From Nematopogon swammerdamellus (taxonomy: Eukaryota; Arthropoda; Insecta; Lepidoptera; Adelidae), in assembly GCA_946902875.1 (NCBI GenBank), contig OX336355.1:11210847-11274846 (forward strand): 64,000 nt of DNA, written 5' to 3'. Made by a program: the position numbers and the translations under genes. Below are positions 12,690-24,744 of this stretch, in pieces. Position 1 is the stretch's first letter, and every line of letters starts with the position of its first letter. Under the pieces are notes generated by a model that saw only the letters and a list, made by a program, of their open reading frames with translations, searched no databases and was not told where the DNA came from.

Positions 12690-12790
12690 ACAACGACATT
12701 AGGTACGTCGGCGGAAAGCAGTGGTTCCGTACCGCTGAAGTGGAGCTGGAGAAATATTGAAGAGGCGTATGGTGCTTACAGGCTAACTGA
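12690..12790 (+). pseudogene. Very short LINE reverse transcriptase tail
   Basis: ACGACATTAGGTACG through GAGGCGTATGG resembles the last part of the same reverse transcriptase (DDIR, then W, then EEAY-like residues), matching 25780-25890. Too short for a firm call. Confidence 0.35.
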
Positions 12791-12799
12791 CTTGGAACT

Positions 12800-13904
12800 T
12801 TAGTAACAGTGAGGATTGTTTGTTATGTTTGCATTAATTTAAGTGTTTATGAATTTTATTGTATTGTTTTGTTTAAGGCAGATTTTTGTCATACATTTTG
12901 ACTTTACTGTTCGACCTCTGTTACAGCGTGATTTTAATCATAATTGGATGATTCGATCATTCCTTAAAGCGTGTAGCGCACGATAAAGATGATATAAAGT
13001 TTATCTATCTTAGGACTTACTTCACTATATGCTAACCATAAAATACTTTATAACATCACACCCGAAGAAGATAATATATACATATTTGATTTTACAGTAT
13101 CTTAAGACATCGATCGTTATTGAAAGATACCAAGCGACATGTAAATTATCGTAATATACGTGTAGCACCTAGGCAGTCTCTTAAGATAATGTATAGTTGT
13201 TTCCTAATATTATCGTATCTTAGCCATGTGTGATACATGAAGATGTCATATGTAACATTTCATCTTATGGCATCTTAAGATAAAATATTATAGTATCTTC
13301 ACCGTGTTTGACGCCCTTAAAACCAAAAGAACGTAAATAGAAAGAAGTGTTAAATATGTAGGTATCTACTCTATTATAAGTTTACTTATAATAGGAGTAA
13401 TAGGATTAGTCAAAGTCGTTTCTACCACTAACAAGACCTCAAGCAAAATCTTGTCAAATGTCACAAGAAACCAGGGGTCGCAAACTATTCCATTAGACGA
13501 ATTAATTATTAAACGTTGGGACTTGACGTTAGCTATTTGTTGGTTTGACCGCCTTTGTAACTCTACCGGGGTCTCACGAAGTATTCAGGGGTCGTCAACA
13601 AGTGAATTTCTTGGCTATAAGTTGTTCCTTTTGGGATTTTATAGCCGACAGAGCTACCAAAACAGACAGGCCGGTAGCTCTGAAAGAAATAAAAATGCAA
13701 TTTTATTTAGCATACAATACAGGGAAATTAATTTATATCTTAACTCTAGAAGTTTCCATTTTGCTATGAAACATTTTTGCTTCGTCCCTGTTTTAAAAAT
13801 ATATCCGCGCATGAAATAGAATTGCTAACAGTTTTACTAAGTAGTAGGTAGTAGTAGTAACATTATGATTTTTCATGTGGCATAACGAGATTTTTTTCGT
13901 ATGG
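12800..13904. other. AT-rich with repeated ATCTTAAGAT-like words
   Basis: TATCTTAAGA/TCTTAAGATA words recur between 13000 and 13310, with weakly inverted ends near 12965 and 13315, perhaps an old MITE. The 122-codon frame at 13451-13819 is unrecognised. Confidence 0.4.
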
Positions 13905-14195
13905 CCAGGCCTCACGCACTCTATGTACTTGCGCGCGCTAACTACCTACCGCCCGACGGGCAGCCGGCGGTCTATTTCAGCGGAAATTCGTCAGCCTCGC
14001 GAAGTATACATAGACGCTCGCCCACGCAACTGCGCGCAGCTGCAAAGCAATAACCACTATAAACTCCATCGTTAATGTACATTTTCGCACGCAGCGATTG
14101 GCGACGTGAAGCAGTAGGCTATTAAAGCCCGAAGATAGGAACATTTTCTATGTAGTGATTTATCTGTTACGAAGTAATTATTATGTAATCTGTGG
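13905..14195 (+). repeat. GC-rich dispersed repeat H
   Basis: GGCCTCACGCACTCTATG, TACTTGCGCGCGCTAACTAC, GCAACTGCGCGCAGCTGCAA, CGCAGCGATTGGCGACGTGA, ATTATGTAATCTGTGG. An inverted copy lies at 26634-26905. Family unknown. Confidence 0.75.
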
Positions 14196-14694
14196 TATGG
14201 CTCCCATAAAAGGTGACAAGATTGCATTTTACTACCTTTTGCCCGTGGCTTCGCTCGCATAGCCTATGTCCATCCTGAAGGTCAATTCTAAATATTGGTC
14301 AAATATTTTTTTCAAATCGGATGAGTATTTCCCCTTGACTTTACCTCTTTATAATATTAGTGTAGATTGAGAATAAACACCCATTTTAAATTTAAGATTT
14401 TTTCCATTATAGCCTTGCCAAATTGTTGGTGAACTCTGCTCCCGGACGACAATCGTAGGAGACGTCAGTTTGTGAGCGTCTCAAAGTCCTGCAACAAACA
14501 ATACACGAATACATTAACTTGGAGTCACAAGCAGAAGGGAAAGACGAAAGGAACAATCGGGAAACGTATTTCCGAAATAGCTATAGAACGTAGAAGATGT
14601 TCGTACTGAGAAGTTGAATAAGCATTTGTTGAAATGACTGGGAATTTAATCTGAAACTAAATGAATACATTTACATTTTCTCTGTACTTTCTGG

Positions 14695-14812
14695 CCAATT
14701 CAGTGTGGCCGACACACAATGGGAAGAACACAGTATAATAAGCTGACATCATAGTTGTAATAGGTGACATAGAGAACTAGTCAGGTTATTTTCATAAAAA
14801 TAAAAAAATTAT
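14695..14812 (+). mobile_element. SINE B, old 3' fragment
   Basis: CAGTGTGGCCGACACAC, AAGCTGACATCATAG and TCAGGTTATTTTCATAAA keep the family order but are strongly diverged. Confidence 0.5.
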
Positions 14813-14860
14813 AAAAAAGTATAATTTTGGTTCATTTCCAACACACAAGATCGAACCTAT

Positions 14861-15098
14861 AAGTTTTTTTAAGTAACCCTGGAAGGATTGGCTGAGTCAG
14901 AGGGGCCAGAGCACATTCCTCAACCAGCCAATATCATCTCTGACTAGGTGTCATACCGGAGACATTCTTTTAGGTCGCTGGGTATACGTAACTAGAGGAG
15001 AACACAGCCGAGCCTGCTATGCGGCCATCTTACGTCCAGTACGGTGGTACCAATCCACTCGGCTACAATTTGAGCCACTACTTTTCGTACCGCTAGGT
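14861..15098 (-). mobile_element. SINE A, 3' part
   Basis: T-rich tail, GGCTGAGTCAGAGGGGCC, ACCAGCCAATATCA, GAGGAGAACACAGCCGAG and TTGAGCCACTA match the SINE A body. It is cut off before the tRNA-like head, where a LINE fragment begins. Confidence 0.75.
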
Positions 15099-15260
15099 TG
15101 TGGAACTGTCTTTCAGCGAGCGTTTCTCCCGAATCCTGTATATTAACCTGGGTGTCTTCAAACATCGTATTAACAGCCTAGCAACATTCCGCAAATCTGC
15201 TGGCATGGCGTCGTCTCTCTTGGTCCCTCGGCACAGCCACCCATGTTGGTTTATATAAAA
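15082..15260 (+). pseudogene. Jockey-like LINE 3' end with tail shared with SINE A
   Basis: FRTARLWNCLSASV in one frame, then, after a shift near 15125-15145, NLGVFKHRINSLATFRKSAG and a short C-terminus ending HSHPCWFI. The 3' end reads CAGCCACCCATGTTGG, then TTTATATAAAAA, nearly the same tail as SINE A. Confidence 0.7.
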
Positions 15261-15567
15261 AAAAACACCTAGTAAAGATCAAGGGAGGTTGCGTGGGTCA
15301 CTGTCCGCATTTGACAAAAATATCAAAATATTATCACAATATCACAAAACTAATCAAATAAAACCAGACACCGTCAATAAAACAGTAGGACACGGCTTTT
15401 GCCCCTAACTCATGCACATAAATACCCATAAGCGGCATTGTCACACATTGCATACAATTTACCTTGTTACCAACATTTGGTCGGCACGCACACCATTTGT
15501 AGTAGGCCAAAGACACGTGATTTTTTTTAATGAAAACGAACATCAGTGACTGCCGAGGCGAACCAAA

Positions 15568-15896
15568 TTTTTTTTTGTTTTTTTTTTATGGAAACTGACA
15601 CGGTTGGCTACATCACCTACAACATCCGTGATGTCAGCCCATAACACCGGATGAACTTGGTGCCACGTCAGTGCTTCCCTTCAGTCGTGCCGGCTACACT
15701 GAACTGGACGGAAAACACGAACTATTTACATAGCCGTTTCGACCGATCTTTCATTCAGTGCGGTGGTACCAACCCGGCCGGGTTAAATCCTTCCACCTAG
15801 TAATATAAGAAGGGAGTCATATCCCTTAGTCGTCTTTTACGACATACAAGGGGAGAAATGCAGTGGGCTATTCTTTTAAAGTACCGGACCCTCACG
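15568..15896 (-). mobile_element. Element C / SINE B chimera, minus
   Basis: The minus strand starts with the first about 80 bp of element C (GGTACTTTAAAAGAATAGCC, GGCGACTAAGGGATATGA) and passes directly to CTCCCTTCTTATATTACTAG and the SINE B body, without the 5S-like head. The junction is the same as at 28431-28749, so this is a propagating subfamily. Confidence 0.8.
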
Positions 15897-15968
15897 GCTG
15901 CACAAATAGTGCAGTCTTCAGAGCTAAATTCGCCTGTCCTTGCGAAACCACGCTCAGTGAGGGGCCAT

Positions 15969-16000
15969 GTCAGCAGATTTGCGTCAGCAAATCTGCTGAC
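15969..16000. repeat. Perfect 14-bp-arm hairpin
   Basis: GTCAGCAGATTTGC, loop GTCA, GCAAATCTGCTGAC. Confidence 0.75.
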
Positions 16001-16142
16001 ATCTGTTACTGGGCTGTCTAGACTCTAGCCTGTTAATATGACGTTTGGATACCAACCTGTAAAAAAAATCGGGAAATCGACTCGCCGGAAGACAGTTCCA
16101 CACCCTAACGGTGCGACAGTATACAAGAGGAGCATGTAAGTT

Positions 16143-16460
16143 TTTTTAACACTGACACAGTTTGCTACATCACCTACAAAATCCGCGGTGTCCGCCCATA
16201 ATACCTTGGTGAACTAGGTGCCATGTCAGTGCTTCCCTTTGGTCGTGCCGGCTGCACTGAACTGGACGGAAAACGCACGAAATATTTACACAGCCGCTTC
16301 GACTGACCTTTCATTCAGTGCGGTGGTATAAAGCCGGGCGGGTTAAACTCTACCACCTACTCACCCAGTAAGCTGTAAGAAGGAAAGGGACGTACAGTTT
16401 TTTGTGGAATCGGAACCACGGTTAGCTTCAACGATCAAACGGTCACCGTCCAAGTTCTCT
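16143..16460 (-). mobile_element. SINE B, minus, with eroded 5S-like head
   Basis: T-rich tail at 16143, body through CTGCACTGAACTGGACGG and TCATTCAGTGCGGTGG. The head region (GGAACCACGG, then CGGTCACCGTCCAAGT) is the reverse complement of the B-box and 5S-like blocks with several changes. Confidence 0.75.
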
Positions 16461-16721
16461 CCCTGTATATTTGTGGAAATATGCATTGACGAATTAGCAT
16501 AGTCTCAGTCGCTAACAGAACCGCTGACGGCACCTAGGTGGGCTTAAGCTCACTAACGGAAGTCGACCGATCGCATATTCATTGAGCTACCGAAGCTGAC
16601 TAAAGTGTGTCAGTTCTTGGTTTTTGTGCACTTTTCTTTCACCTCCTCGAAAAGTTGATACGCCTTCTAGACATATATTTCCACGCCCTAGTGTTAATGG
16701 GCTTCTTCGATCTGCGGATAT

Positions 16722-16790
16722 CTGGGGGCCATCTAAACTGGGGGCCGTTTGGCTGGGGGGCCGTTTGACTGGGGTCCGTTCGACTGGGGC
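16722..16790. repeat. 16-bp minisatellite
   Basis: About four and a half units of the type TGGGGGCCGTTTGGC/TGGGGTCCGTTCGAC. Confidence 0.7.
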
Positions 16791-17158
16791 AAGCCGGCGG
16801 CAGATGGGAGCGAATCGATTGTCTCGAACAGAACAAGGTCGGTGTACTTTGGCACTTTCGACCCCTGAGTATGTGGTGGTGGGGTCATTTGTGTGCACTG
16901 ACGTAAGTGGTGTATACATATATATGGTATAATCAAGTTGTTAACTGAAACATATTTGATAAGTCGATATTAGTCGATTTGTTTTTTTTTCACTCATTGA
17001 CATGGATTGAAAGAGGATTTCTGCAAGGGTACTACATGTAATCTATTGATTACTCAAAGATGAGCCAATTTTAGACAAATGAACCGTAAATGGGATAAAT
17101 TAATGAGATGATATTAATTATTTTTAGGATGTGATTTTTTTGTAAATATACAATACAC

Positions 17159-17460
17159 GTGACAAAAAGTATTGAGAAAGGAATGCTTCGGTGGTTCGGT
17201 CATGTTGGAAGAATGGATGATAGGAGACTAACGAAAGAAATTTATGAAGCAATTGTGAGAGGAAGAGTCGGGAAGGGTCCCCTAGACTTGTGCTCAAAAG
17301 GGGTCAAGTGCGTAGTACCCTTAACCGACGAGCATGCATGAAGAACATTATGGGAGTAGAAGAGGCGGCAGATGTGTGTCAGGATCGTGGCACGTGGAGA
17401 TCCGTTGTCTCTGCCTACTCCACCTGGAAACAGGCGTGACGCTATGTATGTATGTATGTG
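17159..17460 (+). pseudogene. 3' end of an RTE-type LINE (reverse transcriptase C-terminus)
   Basis: The first frame has LRWFGHVGRMDDRRLTKEIY, the conserved C-terminal motif of RTE-type reverse transcriptases in insects. Near 17285-17310 the frame shifts and continues as STLNRRACMKNIMGVEEAAD, then TWRSVVSAYSTWKQA and a stop at 17436-17438. The TATG tail that ends RTE elements follows. It is 5' truncated and frameshifted, so not functional. Confidence 0.85.
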
Positions 17461-19562
17461 ACAAAAAGTTAAAAAATGGTAATAATAACGAGGAGATGGG
17501 TTTCTAATCCCATAAGAGCGCTGACTACGAGGTCGGTGTTTATGTAAGAGTATGACTGTGAAAACAACATTTCGACCGATATTAAGTTTACAACCACTAT
17601 AACTTTTTGTCTTAATTTTACAAGAATTATGCATAATTGAGGTATTTATTTCAGGCCTTGTTAAGAATGACTAACATAACACCATTTTCAAATCAGTTCC
17701 TATAACAAATTAATTAGATAATATTTACTAAGCTGTGAAACATAAACACATAGATACATATAATTATTATGCACTGACAAACATCGTTCGCATTAAATAG
17801 CGTATCGCAGATCGCAGGCAGATGCGACAACACGGTCTGATGTCAACTAATTAGATCAAGTCTGCGTTGAACACGGATCAGATCACGTGACGAGTGTGCT
17901 CAAAGAACAGATAATTAGGGAGAGGCTCAGTGTCAATGGCATAAAAGATAGAAAGGTGAAAAGAGAACGAAAGAAAAATAGAGACAAAGAAAGTAGGAAT
18001 GGTAGGTAGGATCACGAATACGAGACTCGAGAATGCGATTCATTCAATTGATTCAATCAAATATTATAGTAATTGACATATATGTTGTAGATAGATAATA
18101 ACTCTACCATATTTAACTCGAAAATAATCCATATAATAACTTTTGGTTAGAGACTAAGCTGTAATTTTGTAATGCGCGTATAGAAGAGAAGTGTAGAGAT
18201 GGACAGGAAATATTGCGTTTTTAACTATCGGAATGGAAACAAAACCTGGGAGTGCAGGATTAAGCATAAGCGCTTTTGTTTCAACAATTGAACGCCCTCG
18301 TCCCCTTCATTATAAGCTCAATAGAATTTTTTTCCAACCTTTTAAATCCAAGTGCCAATTTCAAATCATACATTTTCAACACCAGTGCTTCTTTTGACTT
18401 TTACGACTTTGCTTATTATTTGCAGACCACCATTTACGCCTATATTCTAAGGACCGAATAAGGTTGGATTTCAGTGCCAAAATGAACTTTAAATCTATAA
18501 TAGTAAGGGTTAAGAGTTTGCTAGGATTATTACCGTGATGGCAAAATGTAATCTTTAAAGCTATCACAATAAGGTCGCATAGTTTATCCTTGTTACCCTT
18601 CATCGCAGATGGGGTCCAGAAATTCGGAAGGATTACGCTTGATGCGTTGAATGACGTCGTTCATTCGAATATTCAAGAATTTATTGAATTTGATTTTGAC
18701 AGATATGGACCACAGCTTAGAATAGCGGGCCCTAACGATTCTAACAGAATTCGCTTTTATGACGAAAGCTGTAATGAGTTACGCTGCGTTTTATGCTTTT
18801 GACTGTCTCGAGGGGCTTCAAACAATTTCGTGGTTAGATTGTGGGTAAAGCCGTTTAGCCTGATAGTAAAGTTGAATAGTTTATGATCGTGCGTGTGTGC
18901 CCGCTTAATAAAATTAATACTAAATTAATTAATGGCGTAGTAAGGTTTAACTTCTGTGCACGGAGACTGAATCTGGGTTAATGGATACAGTTACTTCAGG
19001 TTAGAAAGACGATGGATCAGATCTCCTGGATTGACGTGTGTCGCATCGTAGTGACTACTGTTAAACATTATATTTTTATTATCTTTAGTATCATCATGCT
19101 TCTTTATTGAGTCTTATTTGGTTCACGTTTTTCCAAAGATTTTATTAAGGAATACTTCTTCCCGAAGAAATTCTTAACCTTTTCACCCTCTTCTACAGAA
19201 ATTTACCTTGAGAATAGTCTAAGAGAGATTTTTTTGCTAATGTATCTATTAGAAATAACAGCTAAAGGATCACTTCGACTATTTAGATAGAAATTCCTAA
19301 TCCACACTGATGCTATACACTATACAGCACACGATATATTAGACGTAGGATAATTAATTGAGTTAGGCACACACGAAATTGTCATGCAATTCCTTTGTGC
19401 CCATTATAGAGATGTGTAAACTAATGAGAAGAACCTATCGGACATGTGAGCGGGCAGTAACCGATCACCAAAGAGAAGTTAATGGGCCGATATCACGCAT
19501 GTAGCAGGTGACGTAGTTAAGTGACTATTCCATCGCAATGATCATCTTCCTATTATGTAAAG
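17461..19562. other. Non-coding, apparently low-copy
   Basis: No element recognised. A 70-codon frame at 18590-18802 has fair composition but no recognisable similarity. Confidence 0.45.
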
Positions 19563-19775
19563 CGAAGTTTCTACGGCCATGTAGCTAGCGTACGTCAATA
19601 TATGAATATCCTTATAACTCGAGAACCACTTTATCGATTTACATACGGTTTTCACTGATACATTTTGTCACGTCTCAAGATGGTTATAAGATATAAATCA
19701 TAACTCTACACCATCGGCGGCCTGAACTGCGAGCAAAAGTCACACGAAGCGAAGCCGCGGGCAAGAGCTAGCAGT
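19563..19775 (+). repeat. Dispersed repeat with Helitron-like end
   Basis: TACGTCAATATATGAATATC, AACTCGAGAACCACTTTATC, ATCGGCGGCCTGAACTGC, GAAGCGAAGCCGCGGGCA, then CTAG. An inverted relative lies at 24745-24970. The CTAG terminus suggests a Helitron 3' end, but the expected terminal hairpin was not clear. Confidence 0.4.
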
Positions 19776-20305
19776 AATAAATAAAGTGGAAAATCTGTAA
19801 CGGCTCAACTACCCGTCGTCGTCAATCATATTTTCGTTTATAAGCCGACAACTGCTCAATCAATTCACGTGGTGATTCTCTGACTTTTTTTGGCACATCT
19901 TTTTTAAGGATTTTTTCATGTTGATTATTTAGACTGATAGAAGATTCATTAAGGGGATTTGTGGAGCGAATACACCGAGTAAAGAAGGGACCAGAGAGAA
20001 AGGTGCTAAGGAGCGTTCAAAATATTTACCTATTTTGGTAGGGTTGGCACAGAAGGATAACATTAAATAATCAAAATATTTATCAGTTTTTTATTAAATA
20101 CCTATGATATTTTTTTAAAGAAGTGACGTCATGCGACGGAAATGCGTTAGACAGCTGTCAACCGTGCATTAACACCATTAATTTAGGCAGTCAGTGAACG
20201 TGTATGCAACCACTGCGAACGGAATCACTGCTTTCCGCCTACGTACATACTTGATAATATTGTCGTCCCACTTAGTGGGTGGTCTTTCCACACTCCGTTT
20301 TCGAT

Positions 20306-20790
20306 ACCAACACGATAGGTCTATGACCAGTGGTTCTCGAAATATGACCAAAACAAATGTTTATGTGACAGATGGGTAGATCTCATCGAGATGTCTAGTT
20401 TGAGTACCAATACGATGGGTCTAAGACCAGTGGTTCTCCAGATATGACCAAAACAAATGTTTATGTGACAGATGGGTAGATCTCATCGAGACGTCTAGTT
20501 GAGTACAACACGATGTGTCTAAGACCAGTGGTTCTCGAGATATGATCAAAACAAATGTTCGCATGACAGATGGGTAGGTAGATCTCACCGAGACGTCTAG
20601 TTTGTGTACCAACACGATGGGTCAAAGACCAGTGGTTCTCGAGATGTGATCAAAACAAATGTTCCAATGACAGATGGGTAGATCTCATCGAGACGTCAAG
20701 TTTGAGTACCAACACGATGTGTCTAAGGCCAGTGGTTCTCGAGATATGACCAAATGAAGACGGACGGACGGACGGACAGACGGCGTAGGC
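20306..20790. repeat. 100-bp minisatellite, 4.5 units, followed by a GACG run
   Basis: Units start at 20306, 20406, 20505, 20608 and 20708 (period 99-103 bp). Shared marks are GACCAGTGGTTCTCGA, CAAAACAAATGTT and ACAGATGGGTAGATCTCA. The last half unit runs into (GACG)n at about 20759-20782. Confidence 0.85.
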
Positions 20791-21587
20791 TTAGTAATAG
20801 GGTCCCGTACCGGACACGGAACCGTAAAAATTCTAATAAAGTTTTTATGTAGGTACTTATCTAGTGGACTCCTTCGGATAATTAAAATATGATATGTTTT
20901 TATTCTTTCTATAATTGTTCATACACACTGTACATTTAATAACCATATATACACTTTTTTATATTAAAACAATATTATTTATTAATAATAGTGATTTAAT
21001 ACATGGAACGAAAATGACTGACGTGCGTTGTGCACGCCCTGAGTTTGCCCACTGGTGGAGCCGGTATAAACCGGTTTCCGCTCGTACGTGACGAGCCGCC
21101 AGTGGGACACGCACACACGCGCCTCAAGCTTGTAGTAGTGTACCTATCACAGCGCGGTTCTATGAAGCTTAGTTTCTGGTCGCTTCTCTATTCATGTGGC
21201 GAATATGAGTGGAAGAATCATTCAGGAAGACAATAATGTGCACCAATCAAGGTAACTGTCTTTCTGCCCATATGTCTGTGGGGTTATTAGTATACATCGG
21301 TGTGCTTGTGGTTTCTTGACCAATTAGACAATGTCGGATCAGTAGTCCGTATTTGCGTCGGCAATATAGTAATTATGTGCGCCTGATTAATTCTGTCTCT
21401 CACTTGTCAACAGAGTTATTTCCACTAATATACTCCGAGTCTAATATACCTACACCAATATTGATGAGAATGCAGCTATTGTATATATATAGTATCAAAT
21501 TATATTGTTGGGCATACTTACTTAGTAACGGTTTTCGTTTATTATTAATTCTTGTCTTGTTAAGGATAAGATCGAAATTTGGGTAAA

Positions 21588-22147
21588 GCGGCGGGTGGCC
21601 GAGTGGTTTGGTCATAGGCTTCTCATGCGAGAGATCCGAGGTTCGAATCCGTTCGGCGTGTACTAATGAGTTTTTGCTGACGAAACAAATTACGTGCATA
21701 CCTACACCTGCTGCTTCACCGTTCGGAACCGGTGAAAAACTGTAGGTCCCTTACCTTGCCCCTTACCAAGTGGTAGGCTCAAATTGTAGCCGAATGGACG
21801 GTTTTTTTTTTTATGGAAATTGACACGGTTGGCTACATCACCTACAACGTCCGTGATGTCAGCCCATAACACCGGGTGAACTAGGTGCCATGTCAGTGCT
21901 TCCCCCTTTGATCGTGCCGGCTACACTGAACTGGTTACGGTACCATTACCACGGTACGGTTACCATTGTACTGGACGTTAGATGGCCGCATAGCAGCCTC
22001 GCCTGTGTTCTCCTCTAGTCCAGTATAGCCAGCAATCCAAATGCAAGTCGCCGGGATGGCACTTTCTCGGGGGTGATATTGGCTGGTCGGAGCATGTGCT
22101 CTGACCTCTGACTCAGCCACCGATATTACTGGATCATAAAAGAAAAA
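21588..22147 (+). mobile_element. SINE A, full length, interrupted by a SINE B
   Basis: The head (GCGGCGGGTGGCCGAGTGG, GGTTCGAATCC) is a class II tRNA-like (Leu/Ser type) Pol III promoter with A and B boxes. The conserved body follows (CTGTAGGTCCCTTACC, GTGGTAGGCTCAAATTG), then a minus-strand SINE B (21802-21934), then the rest of the body and the tail CTCAGCCACC...CATAAAAGAAAA. Confidence 0.85.
21802..21934 (-). mobile_element. SINE B nested in SINE A
   Basis: T-rich tail then GGAAATTGACACGGTTGGCT to GCCGGCTACACTGAACTGG, the 3' half of SINE B in reverse. It splits SINE A, so SINE B inserted later. Confidence 0.85.
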
Positions 22148-24055
22148 TCTAACTTAGTAAAACTACGTATAGAATAGAGGTGCCTACTTATTCCAGTATC
22201 TTCCTTCTACCGCCATCATCACGCTCTTCAAACTAAAGCCTGGTTCAATTAAATGGATTGAATCACTTGCACGAAGCCCCTTTACGATTGCTCCTAAATA
22301 CGGAACAGTTAAATTTACGTCCGAATCTGTAAATACTCGCCCGTTTATATCCGCGCGTTACGGGCCCGGACAAAGGACGGTTAAAATTCCGTCACATATC
22401 CGGGATTATAATGTCCGGGTTTTATAGTACCGGTTAAGTGGAGGTTTTGGGTGATTTTGGTGTGTCAGTAGTGATGAATAGTTAGAAGCGTATGTGTGAA
22501 TATGTAAAACATACATTATAATGTAGATTTTTACTACTTACATCTTCCACATGTGCCAACTTCATCCAACTGTAGGACGAGGTGTTGGGGATGGATAAAA
22601 AAAAGGAACCGGCAGCTTACCCGGTGATGCGGCAGAGTGGTGCTGTGTGGTTTGCTGAGTGGACTGTAAATGGATGGCGAGGCTCCTTCCCAAAATCGTT
22701 GGTTGATCAAAGCAGGACTATTTAGTATAGCGCACTGGGTTAGCTGCTGCAGTCAGCTCGTAAAATCTATCCGTTCAATGTTGTTCTTCGGTGATGGGGT
22801 GAAAAACGATGCAGTCCCCTCTAGGTCGATCTTGGAAGTGAAGTATTGAGAGCTACCCTCATAGTTGCGAAAAATCTAAAGTGAGGCTTGCTGCCGATTT
22901 GAGGGTAGGTAAAATAATGGAGAAAATTTGGTGACAGAGAGACAAGGAAAGGAACAGGTCATGATAGGTGGACAGTGTACCAGTTGGCATGAATCAGGAC
23001 GCATGAGGGTATAATACTAAACTAACTAAATTTAAAAAAAGTAGAAAGAACACTAACATAAACAAAACTAAAACTATATCAAAACAAAAACTAACGGTGA
23101 AGATAGAACACACATATTTTTGAAGCGAAGCTTTCACGAATGTTTGGGATGGGGAACTAACTCAGAAAAAGTGAAACATTACGAAAGTACGAACGGAAGT
23201 CGCAACGCTTCTCAATTAGGAGCGTTTGCTGCACCATCCAGCGGCATCTATGAAAGTATTTTGAAGTCGAATTGTATAAGTTGAAAGGAATATCGCATAG
23301 ATGTCGCTATCTCGATCGAAATTAAATAAAATACATATGTACCTACTCGCTGTTGATACTTCGACGACTAATAGAACCAAACATATCATCAATCACTAAC
23401 TTCCAATTTCACCACCATCGGCTACACTGTAGCCGCCAGTTGTAACTCCTGTAAAATGAAAAAAAGATAGGTCACTGTGACCTACAAATATCTGTTGGAC
23501 TTGATTTAAACGGAAGTGGTGAGAGCGGGGTAAGTAATCAAGATTTCATTCAATTATAGAATTGCGATAAAATCCAGCCTCCTGTTTGATGATACACCAG
23601 CGAACGTTCTGTCTCATGATCATTTTAAAAATTCCAAATTTTACGAGACGAAGACAGCACTCCAATTTGCATTCGAAATCAGAATAAAACCAAGAGAAAT
23701 TTGCAAATCCATGCGTAATATACGAGGCAACCATCAAAGCTGAGACTAGGGTCTCATCCTCGAACGAGATCCGTCAGAAGGCGTTTGAAACAGAGGTTAA
23801 GCCTGACGAAAATCGCCTATAAACTACGTGACTTGAGCTCGCCTCGTTACGACGGGATCGACCGCAGGTACAGTTCGTCTCATTTCGACTTGAAACTTTT
23901 TTTTTATAATTTGGAATTGGTCAAGATTTTCAGATTAGTTTAACAATAAAACAGTTCTAGAACACTACTTACTTACTATTCACTTGGTTTCACTCAAATA
24001 AAACACTACGGACTTCTATGGGTTTTTAAATTACCGTGGTTGTTAGTCATTATTT
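22148..24055. other. Non-coding, apparently low-copy
   Basis: 22320-22440 is richer in CpG with repeated CCGG/CCCGG words. No ORF of note. Confidence 0.45.
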
Positions 24056-24177
24056 TTAAACAAAACATACTCACGGTTCTTAACGAGCTATGTGGCTTGA
24101 TGATGGGACATACGCTTGGCCCGAAACGTCGAGCCACATAGCTCGTTAAGAACCGTGAGTAAAGCTGTTTTGTTTAA
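24056..24177 (+). ncRNA. Long hairpin with a degenerate hammerhead-like core
   Basis: A perfect 29-bp stem (24069-24097 with 24132-24160) continues outward with an 11-bp stem. The enclosed sequence reads TTGATGA, a GGG/CCC stem, then GAAACGTC, which resembles the small type I hammerhead variants linked to Penelope-like elements; there the palindrome ACGT would form stem III between two RNAs. Core position C3 is T, a T disturbs stem II, and the stem I register is shifted, so it is probably an inactive relic or a lookalike. Confidence 0.35.
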
Positions 24178-24744
24178 AAATAAAGCACTAAGGACTTCAT
24201 CTACAAAAATAAAATTTATAAAACCCGGCAATTTTTTTCTCAACTTTCTTTGATATCTATGGTTTTTCGTAGACGGGATTAATAAAATTTTTATTTTATT
24301 TTTTATTTAAAGAATTTAGTTCTAAACAATCTAATTTTCAAGCTCCTGGATACCCCACTCGAACGAGTTAGAAGGAAAGAATAATTTCTAAGGTTGACAT
24401 TATGGCAAATAAATTGCCTATAACCCGCGGGCTGCTATTGAGATGAATTAAAAATGCATCATGTAATGAAATTTGTTAAGTATCTTAGGCTCTGTTACTT
24501 TGACATTATAACCATATCAATGGGCTCAAAAGTAACGTAAATGGCAAAAAAGTAAAATTGTATGACATTAAAAAATTCACTGTTGCCTAATTTATTCGAT
24601 CTGACGATATTGCAAGCTGACTAGACAACCTTAGTGCTGATTAGAGGCGGGGTGTTAGTGGAAGTGTTGTCACACTCAATGCGTTAGTTTTGTATGCGGC
24701 TGGTATGAATTCGGTGGGTAAGAATTTGTGAATTATTTTATTAT

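Noticed and set aside
16587..16932. 102-110 codon frames on both strands
   Set aside because: Open because of the TGGGGGCCGTTTGGC tandem array, which lacks stops in several frames.
20306..20755. CRISPR-like array
   Set aside because: Whole 100-bp units are repeated with no unique spacers, and the genome is eukaryotic.
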